From: Herbiconiux ginsengi
GTDB lineage: Bacteria > Actinomycetota > Actinomycetes > Actinomycetales > Microbacteriaceae
Assembly (NCBI RefSeq): GCF_900107435.1
Contig: NZ_FNPZ01000001.1
Location: forward strand, 468,960-532,959
DNA: 64,000 bases
Reading direction: 5' to 3'
A model generated the notes under the pieces. It was given only the letters and a program-made list of their open reading frames with translations, made no database searches and was not told the origin of the DNA. The position numbers were made by a program, and so were the translations under genes. Shown one piece after another: positions 42,601 through 49,882 of the stretch (position 1 is the stretch's first letter; every line of letters begins with the position of its first letter).

Positions 42601-44317
42601 CGACGAGTCGCGGCTCGTGACCACCATCGGCACGGCCGCCGCCATCGCGGGGGTGCCGGCGCCCCGGCGTCCGTGGCTCGACGAGCTCGCCACGAGTTAC
42701 GACCTCGCCGCCCTGCCGTCTTCGACCGGCGGCGAGCTCGTGCTCGGGCTCGCCGACCTGCCCGAGCGTCAGGCACAGGAGCCGGTCGTGTTCCGCCCCG
42801 ATGCCGACGGCCACCTCGGCGTCTACGGCACCGGCGGTTCGGGCAAGACCGTGACCCTCCGCACCATCGCGGCCGCCGCCTCACTCGCGACCGACGGCCG
42901 CGCCGAGATCTACGCCCTCGACTTCGCCGGCGGCGGGCTCCGGATGCTCGAACAGCTGCCAACCGTCGGCTCGGTCATCGCGGGCGACGACCCCGAACGC
43001 GTCTCCCGCCTGCTCCGCATGCTGGCCGAGCTGCTCGACGAGCGCGGCCGCCGTTTCTCGACGGTGAACGCGGGCTCACTCGACGAGTACCGCGTGCTCG
43101 CCGGCACCCCCGATCTGCCGCGCGTGCTGCTGCTGATCGACGGGTTCCCGGCGTTCCGGGCGGAGTGGGAGACGGCATCCGGGCGCCTGGCCCGGTACGG
43201 CGAGTTCCAGCGCGTGCTCGCCGAGGGTCGCCGGCTCGGCGTGCACGTGGTGTTCACGGCCGACCGGCCAGGCAGCGTGCCGTCGTCGGTGAGTTCGGCC
43301 GTGCCGCGCCGAGTGGTGCTGCGGATGTCGGACGAGTCGTCGTATCTGATGCTGGACACCCCCGACGACGTGCTCGGCCCCGCCTCGCCCGCCGGTCGAG
43401 CGGTGATCGACGGGCACGAGACGCAGATCGCCGTGCTCGGCGGATCACGCAATGTGCTCGAGCAGGCCGGCGCTCTCGAGCGCCTCGCGGCCGAGTTGCG
43501 CGAGCGCGGCGTCACGGATGTCGCCGCCGTGGGCTCGCTGCCCACCGACGTCCCCCTCGGCGAGCTGCCCGTCGAGGTGGCGGGGCGCCCGGTGCTCGGG
43601 CTCGCCGACGACGACCTGGCACCGCTCGGCTTCGACCCCATCGGCCTGCTGCTCGTGGCGGGTGGACCGGCGAGCGGGCGCACGAACGCGCTGCTCGTGC
43701 TGGCGCAATCGCTGCGGCGGTGGCGGCCGGGCATCCCGCTCTACTACCTGGGGCAGCGGCGGTCGGCGCTCCTCAGCGCCGCCCCGTGGACCGAGACCGC
43801 CACCGACCCGGATGCCGTTGCGGCGCTCGCACGGCGGCTCGCCGCGTCGATCGTCGCGGCCGATGCCGAGGCCGAGCCGGGCGCATCCGCCGCACCTGGT
43901 GCATCCGATCCCCTCGCCGCCGGATCCACGACTGCCGCGCCGCTGGTCGTGGTGGTGGAGAGCATCGCCGACTTCCTCTCGACCCCGGCCGACGCGGCCA
44001 TCGTGGAACTGATCCGTTCGGTCAAGCGCAGCGAGCACCTGCTCATCGCCGAGGCCGAGACGAGCACCTGGAGTTCGTCGTGGCCGCTCCTCGCCGAGGT
44101 GAAGAACGCCCGCCGCGGCATTCTCCTGCAACCCGAACCCGTTGAAGGGGAGACGGTGCTGCGCACCGCCCTCCCGCGCGCCGCCCGCTCGGAGTTCCCT
44201 CCGGGCCGCGGCTACCTCGTGGCCGCCGGAAAGGCCACGCGGGTGCAGCTGCCTCGCGCCGCCGCGCCCACCGCCAGCACCATCGATCCGGCCGCCGACG
44301 TGGCGACCCGTTCCTGA
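39695..44317 (+). CDS. FHA-FtsK/SpoIIIE ATPase, EssC/EccC-like motor of T7SS-like cluster
   Basis: A 1540-aa protein. Residues 1-90 look like a ubiquitin-like (YukD/EccD-type) domain: LKFTLLRGAAPAADIVV and SPTTPIGEAEIGSGFTVRV. An FHA domain follows at about 110-200 (STIGRDPGCTIVLTD, ASKVHAKV, NSANGLLIDG). Two membrane helices lie near 253-295, then three FtsK-like ATPase modules. Module 1 has Walker A GGTTGSGKSE (about 718) and Walker B VIVIDEF. Module 2 has GTGGSGKT (about 1044) and LLLIDGF. Module 3 has a degenerate GGPASGRT (about 1322). FHA-FtsK order is that of Firmicutes EssC rather than mycobacterial EccC. GTG start, 2 bp after the kinase stop. Confidence 0.93.
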   Translation: MRLKFTLLRGAAPAADIVVTTDATASVGDVAAAVADADPLATRERAGAVTLAVSPPAFARESMLSPTTPIGEAEIGSGFTVRVTAPADSREASAVAGTGITAADAPAVIARVITGPDAGREFPLGFGESTIGRDPGCTIVLTDPLASKVHAKVLVGDVIEVADLNSANGLLIDGGIVTRVTVDEHQTVTIGDSELGFRRLARPAGGVGQADSAIRGAAERGGSLPFNRAPRVESRYPGREFPAPVPPSEPETMRFPWISLLAPLVTGAAMFALFQSAFALLFVALAPILVLGSYLDGGMNRRRRIGTDTARFDEELHDLSAELAAEVPKERAVRNAEAPTTAEIYADAMQLGPLLWTRRPEHWSFLNLRLGTGTLPSRNTVSRGDDPGRAVPELSRRVDEVLAPFAEIADVPLVENPRSSGGIGVVGPDAEVADAVRGLLVQVAGLHSPAEVVLAAITSARWSPEFAWLGWLPHTSSPQSPIGDQVHLADSAATGLTLLASLEDLVDARTRSSAVPAVRGALPERDDVTSAGGRVGEPGGSGDEAAASRGTATPAVVVVVTDDAPVDRARLVQLAERAADANVFLVWAAPSARALPAFCRSWIDLATGTDRASVALVRLGRAVPGVRCERIDLAQATALARRLAPLVDSGARISDSSDLPPTVSFLTLVGTEFAEAPAVVVDRWRQSRAGSLRALVGNSGVDAMHLDLRSQGPHALVGGTTGSGKSEFLQAWVLGMAAEYSPDRVTFLFVDYKGGSAFAECVNLPHAVGLVTDLSPHLVRRALTSLRAELQHRERLLGRKKAKDLLELEKRGDPEAPPALVIVIDEFAALATDVPEFVDGVVDIAQRGRSLGIHLIMATQRPAGVIKDNLRANTNLRVALRMADEHDSTDVVGEKTAAFFDPALPGRAVAKTGPGKVTPFQAAYVGGWTHRGPERASVKVAELRFGAEIVWEPRVVDPAALRHDETGPNDESRLVTTIGTAAAIAGVPAPRRPWLDELATSYDLAALPSSTGGELVLGLADLPERQAQEPVVFRPDADGHLGVYGTGGSGKTVTLRTIAAAASLATDGRAEIYALDFAGGGLRMLEQLPTVGSVIAGDDPERVSRLLRMLAELLDERGRRFSTVNAGSLDEYRVLAGTPDLPRVLLLIDGFPAFRAEWETASGRLARYGEFQRVLAEGRRLGVHVVFTADRPGSVPSSVSSAVPRRVVLRMSDESSYLMLDTPDDVLGPASPAGRAVIDGHETQIAVLGGSRNVLEQAGALERLAAELRERGVTDVAAVGSLPTDVPLGELPVEVAGRPVLGLADDDLAPLGFDPIGLLLVAGGPASGRTNALLVLAQSLRRWRPGIPLYYLGQRRSALLSAAPWTETATDPDAVAALARRLAASIVAADAEAEPGASAAPGASDPLAAGSTTAAPLVVVVESIADFLSTPADAAIVELIRSVKRSEHLLIAEAETSTWSSSWPLLAEVKNARRGILLQPEPVEGETVLRTALPRAARSEFPPGRGYLVAAGKATRVQLPRAAAPTASTIDPAADVATRS

Positions 44318-44331
44318 AGGAGAAGCCGACC

Positions 44332-44628
44332 ATGGCGAACCTCAACGTCACCTACGAAGAGATGAACGACGCATCCCACCGCCTCGATGCGGGGCGGGAC
44401 TCCATGACGAACACGCTCACCGAGCTCAAGAACCTCATCGACCAGCTCGTGGCCGGCGGGTTCCAGACGCAGCTCGCCTCCGGCGCGTTCCAGGACACCT
44501 ACGAGCAGTTCACCTCGGGCACCACCCAGGCGGTGAACGGGCTCGACGGGATGGCGAAGTTCCTGCGCGGCGCCGCGACCGCGATGCAGAACACCGACGA
44601 GCAGCTCGCTCGCGCCATCCAGCAGTGA
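44332..44628 (+). CDS. WXG100-family protein (EsxA-like)
   Basis: A 98-aa two-helix protein of the secreted WXG100 class. It starts LNVTYEEMNDASHRLDAGRD and has the turn region LVAGGFQTQLASGAFQDTYEQFTSG, where the usual Trp-X-Gly is replaced by a Gly-Phe version known in many actinobacterial members. The second helix ends in TAMQNTDEQLARAIQQ. GAAGGAGAA precedes the ATG, 14 bp after the ATPase stop. It is the predicted substrate or co-substrate of the ATPase. Confidence 0.9.
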   Translation: MANLNVTYEEMNDASHRLDAGRDSMTNTLTELKNLIDQLVAGGFQTQLASGAFQDTYEQFTSGTTQAVNGLDGMAKFLRGAATAMQNTDEQLARAIQQ

Positions 44629-44630
44629 CC

Positions 44631-44921
44631 ATGGCCGACCTCGTCGTCGACACCGACACCCTGCGCGAACTCGACTCGTCGCTCCGGCTGATCGTGAACA
44701 CCCTCGATTCGGCCGGAGGGATGAGCCGCTCCACGGCCGACGCCTGCGGCGACGGCGACCTCGCCGGGGTGCTGATCGACTTCGCCGACGACTGGGAGGA
44801 CACGAGGGAGGACATGCTCGACGCCGTGCGATCCATCAGCGACGCCGTGCACATGATCTCGAGCGCCTTCGACGAGGTCGACGGCAAGCTGCTCGAGGCT
44901 CTCCAGAAGGCGATGGGCTGA
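44631..44921 (+). CDS. Second WXG100-like small helical protein
   Basis: A 96-aa helical protein: DLVVDTDTLRELDSSLRLIVNTLD, then ADACGDGDLAGVLIDFADDWEDTREDMLDAVRSISDAV and a final helix. Size, two-helix layout and position directly after the EsxA-like gene mark it as the probable heterodimer partner. A WXG turn is not obvious; the Trp of FADDWEDTRE occupies the start of helix 2. Confidence 0.8.
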   Translation: MADLVVDTDTLRELDSSLRLIVNTLDSAGGMSRSTADACGDGDLAGVLIDFADDWEDTREDMLDAVRSISDAVHMISSAFDEVDGKLLEALQKAMG

Positions 44922-44926
44922 CGCGG

Positions 44927-46525
44927 ATGGCCGAGTTGGGGCCCCTGCCGGGCGACCCGGATACGGTGCTGCGCGACGCGACGCAGTACCAGCGCACGGC
45001 CGAGGCCATCGCCTCCGCTGCCCAGCAGCTCCGCGGGCTCTCGGGTGAGAACTACCGTTCGGATGCGGTCGACGCGATCATCTCGACCGCCTCGGATGCC
45101 GCGGGCACCATCACGCAGGCGCACACCCGCTACTCCGAGGCCGCGCAGGCCCTGCTCGACTACGCGACACCGATGCGCGAGGCGCACGATCGCGCGAACG
45201 CGCTGACCGTCGCGAACCGCGACCTCGTCGACCGGGCAGCCGTCATCCGGCCCCAGCTGGAGGAGTACGAGCGGCAGTCGCAGCTGCCCGGCCCGCAGCA
45301 GCAGACCGCGCTGGCCGCGCTCGAGCAGCTGCGTGGCGAGTGGGATTCGCTGCAGGCGCAGATGAGTCAGGCCGAGGCCGAGTGGCATGCCGCCCTCGAC
45401 CGGATGCGCCAGGCCGCCCGGGTGGCGGCCGGGCGGGTGCACCGCGGCAACGAGTTCGGCGATCTCAACGACAGCTTCTGGGACTCGATCGGCGATTTCT
45501 TCGACATCGTCAAGCTGGTGGCGGGCATCGCCCAGGTGGTGCTGAAGATCGTGTCGCTCGTGCTGACGGTGCTCGCCGTGGTGTTCGCCGCGTTGGCGGT
45601 GGTGGTGCCGATCCTCGCGGTGGTGTCGGCGCTGCTCTTCCTCTACGCGCAAGTGGTGAACATCGCGATCGCGGTGCTGGCGCTGCTGCAGTTCGTGATG
45701 AACGGCTTCCACATCCTCGACCTCGTGCTCGTCGGCGCGGCCGTGCTGGCGGCTTTCGGGGGCGGAGCGCTCGGCAACGCGCTGGGGGCGGCGGCGAAGT
45801 CGGCCGCGGCCGGTGCGACCGCGGCACTCGGCGAAGCGGCGAGCAAGGGCATCGGCGAGCTCGCTCAGGAGGCCGTGAGCCACGCGCTCGAGGCGGCCAC
45901 CGATCAGGTGGTCGACGGCATCCTCGATCTCGGCGACGACGCGCACTCGCTCTACGACTCGATCTCGGGGGTGGGCGCCGACTTCCTCGAGACCACGTTC
46001 GACGGCGGGGTCTCGGCGTTCACCGACACGATGGAAGGGATCGGCGAGAAGGTCGGTGCCGACTTCGCCGAAGGTGTGCAGGCGAGCGGGCTGGGCTCGG
46101 TGATCGACGGCGCCGGGCAGCTCGGGCGAGCCGGCGCAGGGCTCCTCGGGCAGGGCTATGACGCGGCCTACTCCGTGGCGACGCAGGTGGGCGACTCGGT
46201 GCAATCGGCGGTGTCGTCGATCGAGCAGTCGGTCGATCAGGCCTCACGCAGTGCGCTCGGACCGCTTCTCGGCCAGGGCCTCGACGGGGTGTCGTCGCAG
46301 CTCTCCCACGATCTCGGCGGTGTGCTCGGCGGGCCGGATGCCGGCAAGCAGGTGAGCGACTTCGTCTCGACCCAGCTCGGCGGCCTGGTGGGTTCGATCC
46401 CGGGTGCTGACGCGGTGGTGAAGCCGATCGCCGATGGCTTCGGTGATCTCGCGCAGCACGCGTACCAGGCGACGCAGTCGCCGCACGTCGGGGCGGGCAC
46501 GAGCGGCGGGTCGCGGCATGGCTGA
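44927..46525 (+). CDS. Large helical membrane protein of T7SS-like cluster, possible secreted effector or channel part
   Basis: A 532-aa protein. Residues 1-175 form a coiled-coil/WXG-like helical domain (YRSDAVDAIISTASDAAGTITQA; EWDSLQAQMSQAEAEWHAALDRMRQ). Residues about 185-290 contain several long hydrophobic helices (VLKIVSLVLTVLAVVFAALA; LLFLYAQVVNIAIAVLALL). The last about 240 residues are Gly/Ala/Ser/Asp-rich amphipathic sequence with repeating GVGADF/GLG motifs and no catalytic signature. Proteins with an N-terminal WXG-like domain are typical T7SS substrates, but the internal membrane helices also allow a structural role. Confidence 0.78.
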   Translation: MAELGPLPGDPDTVLRDATQYQRTAEAIASAAQQLRGLSGENYRSDAVDAIISTASDAAGTITQAHTRYSEAAQALLDYATPMREAHDRANALTVANRDLVDRAAVIRPQLEEYERQSQLPGPQQQTALAALEQLRGEWDSLQAQMSQAEAEWHAALDRMRQAARVAAGRVHRGNEFGDLNDSFWDSIGDFFDIVKLVAGIAQVVLKIVSLVLTVLAVVFAALAVVVPILAVVSALLFLYAQVVNIAIAVLALLQFVMNGFHILDLVLVGAAVLAAFGGGALGNALGAAAKSAAAGATAALGEAASKGIGELAQEAVSHALEAATDQVVDGILDLGDDAHSLYDSISGVGADFLETTFDGGVSAFTDTMEGIGEKVGADFAEGVQASGLGSVIDGAGQLGRAGAGLLGQGYDAAYSVATQVGDSVQSAVSSIEQSVDQASRSALGPLLGQGLDGVSSQLSHDLGGVLGGPDAGKQVSDFVSTQLGGLVGSIPGADAVVKPIADGFGDLAQHAYQATQSPHVGAGTSGGSRHG

Positions 46526-47288
46526 GCGAGTGCAGTTCTCGCTGACGCTGCCGCCCGGCTGGCTGGCGCTGACGCCGGAGACGGTGGCGGCGGTCGCGGC
46601 CTCGGCGGCCTCGGCGGCGGTCGCGGCGTCGGCAGCGGCCTCGGCGGGTGCTTCGGCGAGCGCGGTGGCGACAACGGCAGACACAGCGGCAGCCCCCGCG
46701 GATGCGACGGGCTCGTCGGATGCGCCGAACGCGGCGAACGGGACGGTCGCGACGCGAGCGGCGACGCCCGAGCTCGCGGCGGAGCTGAACAGCGCGCTCG
46801 AGCAGGCAGCGCGGCAGCAACGGCCGGGCCGCCTGCGTTACGTCTACCTCGGCGTGACCGGCACCGCCTCCGTGCATGCCTGGGCCCACCTCGAGCTCAC
46901 GGCGCGCGACGGCGCCACGCCCCAGGGCGTGCTGGCTCGGCTGCAGGCCGATGCCCCGGAGCGCACCTCGGCCACCGACGGAGGCTCGACCACAGACTGG
47001 CGTGATCCGGCCGCGGGCGGGGTGCGGCCGTGGCGGCGGGAAGTGGCCGAGGCGGTGCTCGCGGGGATGCCCGCCGTCGTCGTCGACGATCTGCTCGAGG
47101 TGCCGTCGGCCGCCGGCGCCCGCCTGCACCGGCGCATCCTCGTCACCCTGTTCCCCGACGACCCGGATGCGGTCGTGCAGTTCCAGTTGTCGACCCCCGA
47201 TCTCACGGCCTTCGACGATGCGCTCGCTGCCGCGGTCGATCTGGTCGGGTCGCTGCGGCTCACGACCCCGAGCCAGGAGCCCGCATGA
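46518..47288 (+). CDS. T7SS-like cluster protein with Ala-rich linker and Mog1/PsbP-like domain (1)
   Basis: A 256-aa protein without signal peptide. FSLTLPPGWLALTPET opens the domain and is interrupted by an Ala/Ser/Thr stretch of about 60 residues; it continues with ELNSALEQAARQQRPGRLRYVYLGVTG and LHRRILVTLFPDDPDAVVQFQLSTPDL. The lPpgW opening and layout resemble the downstream protein and Mog1/PsbP-type folds; this is a weak structural guess. The ATG overlaps the preceding stop by 8 bp. Confidence 0.72.
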   Translation: MAERVQFSLTLPPGWLALTPETVAAVAASAASAAVAASAAASAGASASAVATTADTAAAPADATGSSDAPNAANGTVATRAATPELAAELNSALEQAARQQRPGRLRYVYLGVTGTASVHAWAHLELTARDGATPQGVLARLQADAPERTSATDGGSTTDWRDPAAGGVRPWRREVAEAVLAGMPAVVVDDLLEVPSAAGARLHRRILVTLFPDDPDAVVQFQLSTPDLTAFDDALAAAVDLVGSLRLTTPSQEPA

Positions 47289-48007
47289 CCTCACCATCGG
47301 CATCCGGAGCCGCGTCTCCTTCGGCGCCCGCCTCCGCTTCGGCGCCCGCCTCCGCTTCTGCCTCCGCCTCCGCCGAGAACGGATTCGATTTCGCCCTGCC
47401 GGGCACGTGGTGGCTCGTGCCCGTCGACGACCCGGCCGTCGCCGAACGCTCGATCGCGCGCGCGGTGGAGCGGGCCGTCGGCCGGCGCGACGAGGATGCG
47501 AGGCTGCGCGCGGAGCTCAGGGCCAAGTTCACCGATGTCGCCGACCGCGCCCGCACCGCGGGGGCCGCCCAGGTGCACCTCTGCCACGAGGTCATGCCGG
47601 GCGTTCCGCTCCCGGCCACGCTCACCGTCTACTGGCCGCGGCTCGCGCTGCGGGCCAGCGGCGAGACCGATCCGGGTGCCGCCCTGCGTGCCGTGCTCGG
47701 GCCGCCCGACGGCGACGCCGACGTGACGCTCGACGACCTGCCCACCGGGCCGGGCATCCGTCGCACCCGGGTGTTCACCGGATCGGCCGCGCCCGACGGC
47801 TCGGCGCCCGACGTCACCACCGTCGAGGTCGACTACTGGCTCGCCACCCCGGGCGGCCGGGTGCTGCTGCTCTCCTTCGCCTGTGGGATGCCGCTCCTCG
47901 CCGACCAGCTCGTCGAGCTCTTCGACCTGGTGGTGCGCACCACCACCTGGCGCTTCCCCGCCGGAACGACGGGCACGGGGGGCACGGCGGGCACGGGGCG
48001 ATCGTGA
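47285..48007 (+). CDS. T7SS-like cluster protein with Mog1/PsbP-like domain (2)
   Basis: A 240-aa protein. A Ser/Ala/Pro-rich N-terminus of 30 residues (ASAPASASASASAE repeats) precedes FDFALPGTWWLVPVDD, DARLRAELRAKFTDVADRARTAGAAQVHL, PLPATLTVYWPRLAL and VEVDYWLATPGGRVLLLSFAC. It has the same order of elements as the gene upstream, suggesting an old duplication. ATGA overlap with the upstream gene and GTGA overlap with the downstream one. Function is unknown. Confidence 0.72.
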   Translation: MTSPSASGAASPSAPASASAPASASASASAENGFDFALPGTWWLVPVDDPAVAERSIARAVERAVGRRDEDARLRAELRAKFTDVADRARTAGAAQVHLCHEVMPGVPLPATLTVYWPRLALRASGETDPGAALRAVLGPPDGDADVTLDDLPTGPGIRRTRVFTGSAAPDGSAPDVTTVEVDYWLATPGGRVLLLSFACGMPLLADQLVELFDLVVRTTTWRFPAGTTGTGGTAGTGRS

Positions 48008-48507
48008 GCAGCACATCCGCCCTCCCCACCCGTCCAGCGAGCCTCCTCCCCGGCGCCGCGATGCTCCGCTACACCCGCAACGTCATCATCTGGGTCGTGT
48101 TCTGGGCGGTGGCCTACAGCATCGGCACCACGGCATCCAAAGGCCTGTGCGCCGGCGGAGGGACGGTCTACGGCGGGTTCGTCGACTCCGACGGACAGCC
48201 GACCGATGCCGTGCCGCAGTGCACGCACCTCACGATGAGCCCGAGCTGGGTGGTCTACCTCGCGCTCGTGGTGATCCTCGTCGTCGCCCTCACCCGCGCC
48301 GCGCGGCGCGCGGGCACGCAGGCGGCCGCGGTGCGGATGCCGCAGCGCGCCGCCCTCGCCGTCGCTCTCGTCGCGGCGTGCAGCAGCGCGCTCAGCCTGC
48401 TCTGCTTCTTCGCCCTGCCCGTCGACGGCACGAGCGGTGCGGTCTCGAGTTGGCTGCCGTTCCCGTTCGCCACAGTCACTTTCGAGCAGGTCCCGATCGC
48501 GACCTGA
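48004..48507 (+). CDS. Small polytopic membrane protein, last gene of T7SS-like cluster
   Basis: A 167-aa protein with three hydrophobic helices (VIIWVVFWAVAYSIGTTA; WVVYLALVVILVVALT; ALAVALVAACSSALSLLCFF) and a loop between TM1 and TM2 carrying two Cys (GLCAGGGT, VPQCTHL), probably extracellular. The GTG start overlaps the upstream stop. No resemblance to EccD, EccB or MycP was found, so it is not a canonical T7SS subunit. Confidence 0.75.
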   Translation: MSSTSALPTRPASLLPGAAMLRYTRNVIIWVVFWAVAYSIGTTASKGLCAGGGTVYGGFVDSDGQPTDAVPQCTHLTMSPSWVVYLALVVILVVALTRAARRAGTQAAAVRMPQRAALAVALVAACSSALSLLCFFALPVDGTSGAVSSWLPFPFATVTFEQVPIAT

Positions 48508-48528
48508 CGGACGAGGGCGCGCCGTCGG

Positions 48529-49749
48529 TCAGGAGCCGAAGACGGTGTCGAGCCAGTCGAGGGCACGACGGTTGACGAGCGAGCGGTTCATCATCTCGCA
48601 GTGCATGCCGGCACCCTCCGCTGCCGTGAAGTCGATCACCGTCGCGTTCGGCAGCGCCGCCGCGAACTCTCCCACAGCGGCGGCGAGCGGATCGTTCTCA
48701 GCCCGCGTGAGCAGCACCGGGCAGGTGAGCTGCGACACTCGGTCCCGCAGGGTGAATTTCGCCGTCGCGGCGATCATGCCCCGGAGGTCCGTGACCCCGT
48801 TCGCCCAGAATCCGCGCTGCTCGATCGACCAGCGCATCGCCCGGTTCTGCCGGATCACCGCCATCATCTGCGCCAGCGCCGCGTCATCGAGGGTCTCCGG
48901 ATGCGCGGCCTCCTCCGCCGTCGCCCCGAACCGCTGCGCGAAGCGCACGAGCGACGCCCCGAGATCCCACTGCCCCGGGTCGGCGATGCACGCCGCGATC
49001 CTCGGCTCGCCGGACGCCGCGCGCGGCGCCAGGTAGCCGCCGAGGCTCCAGCCGCTCACCGCGATGCGTGACGCATCCACGGTCGGGACGGTCAGCGCGT
49101 GGTCGACGACCGCCGAGACCACGACCTCCCAGTCGTGCCGCAGCGGCACGCCCTGCTCGTAGAGCATCCCGCCCTGCCCGGGGCCATCGAACATCAGCAC
49201 GTGGTAGCCGCGACGCGAGGCCGCGACGCCCATCGCGAACCACAGATCGGTGACGGTCGCGTCGTAACCGTTCACGAGGATGACCAGCGGTCGCACCTCG
49301 CTCTCGTGACCGGTCGCGGGCACCAGGTAGGAGCGCATCCGTGCACCTTCGAAGGGGATCTCGACGACCTCGACGGGCACCTCGCGCAATGCCATTCCGG
49401 CGTCGAACGCCGCCACCTGGCGCCGGTAGCCCTCGAGCAGTCGCGGGTCGACCGGAAAGCCGTAGAGCGGGTGGTAGGCGCTGGCGTACGCCGCGCTGGC
49501 CCGCAGGAAGAGATCGGATGCGCTCCCCCGGTGACCCGCGGCTCGGGTCGTCTCGGCCTCGGCGTTCAGCCGATCGCCGGCGGCCAGCCAGGCGTCGTAG
49601 AACGCGCCGTCGTCGCCGTCGCCGACGGCTGCGGCCACCGCGGCGACGTCGCCGTAGTCACCGCCCCCGTAGGGTGCGTACCCGAGGAGCCAGGTGCCGA
49701 ACTCGTTGTGGAAGGGGTCGGAGAACAGCTGCCCTGGTGTTTCACTCAC
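48529..49749 (-). CDS. Alpha/beta hydrolase, FrsA / DHPON-hydrolase-like
   Basis: A 406-aa serine hydrolase with an extended N-terminal helical region of about 130 residues. The nucleophile elbow is ISVSGWSLGGYLAPR-like (VSGWSLGGY), the acid is expected in LLTRAENDPLAA and the His in EGAGMHCEM. The N-terminal part and lengths resemble 2,6-dihydropseudooxynicotine hydrolase and FrsA-type proteins that cleave C-C or ester bonds. The substrate is unknown. It converges with the secretion-like cluster. Confidence 0.85.
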   Translation of the reverse strand: MSETPGQLFSDPFHNEFGTWLLGYAPYGGGDYGDVAAVAAAVGDGDDGAFYDAWLAAGDRLNAEAETTRAAGHRGSASDLFLRASAAYASAYHPLYGFPVDPRLLEGYRRQVAAFDAGMALREVPVEVVEIPFEGARMRSYLVPATGHESEVRPLVILVNGYDATVTDLWFAMGVAASRRGYHVLMFDGPGQGGMLYEQGVPLRHDWEVVVSAVVDHALTVPTVDASRIAVSGWSLGGYLAPRAASGEPRIAACIADPGQWDLGASLVRFAQRFGATAEEAAHPETLDDAALAQMMAVIRQNRAMRWSIEQRGFWANGVTDLRGMIAATAKFTLRDRVSQLTCPVLLTRAENDPLAAAVGEFAAALPNATVIDFTAAEGAGMHCEMMNRSLVNRRALDWLDTVFGS

Positions 49750-49801
49750 GCTTTCAGGCTATCGGCCGGGCGAGCGCCACCACAGGGCGACACGCTCCCG
49801 T

Positions 49802-49860
49802 GCCAGGTCGCCCGAATGGGCTGCCCCACACGGGTCGGTGGCGCATTCGGGCTACCTGGC
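49802..49860. repeat. Intergenic long-arm hairpin
   Basis: Arms GCCAGGTCGCCCGAATG and CATTCGGGCTACCTGGC pair with one mismatch across a 25-nt spacer. Arm length and spacer match the element at 55806-55862 (16-bp arms, 25-nt spacer), with a shared GGT-GC/GC-ACC outer part. It lies between two co-directional genes. Confidence 0.6.
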
Positions 49861-49882
49861 CAGGGGCGACGACGGGCAGCCC

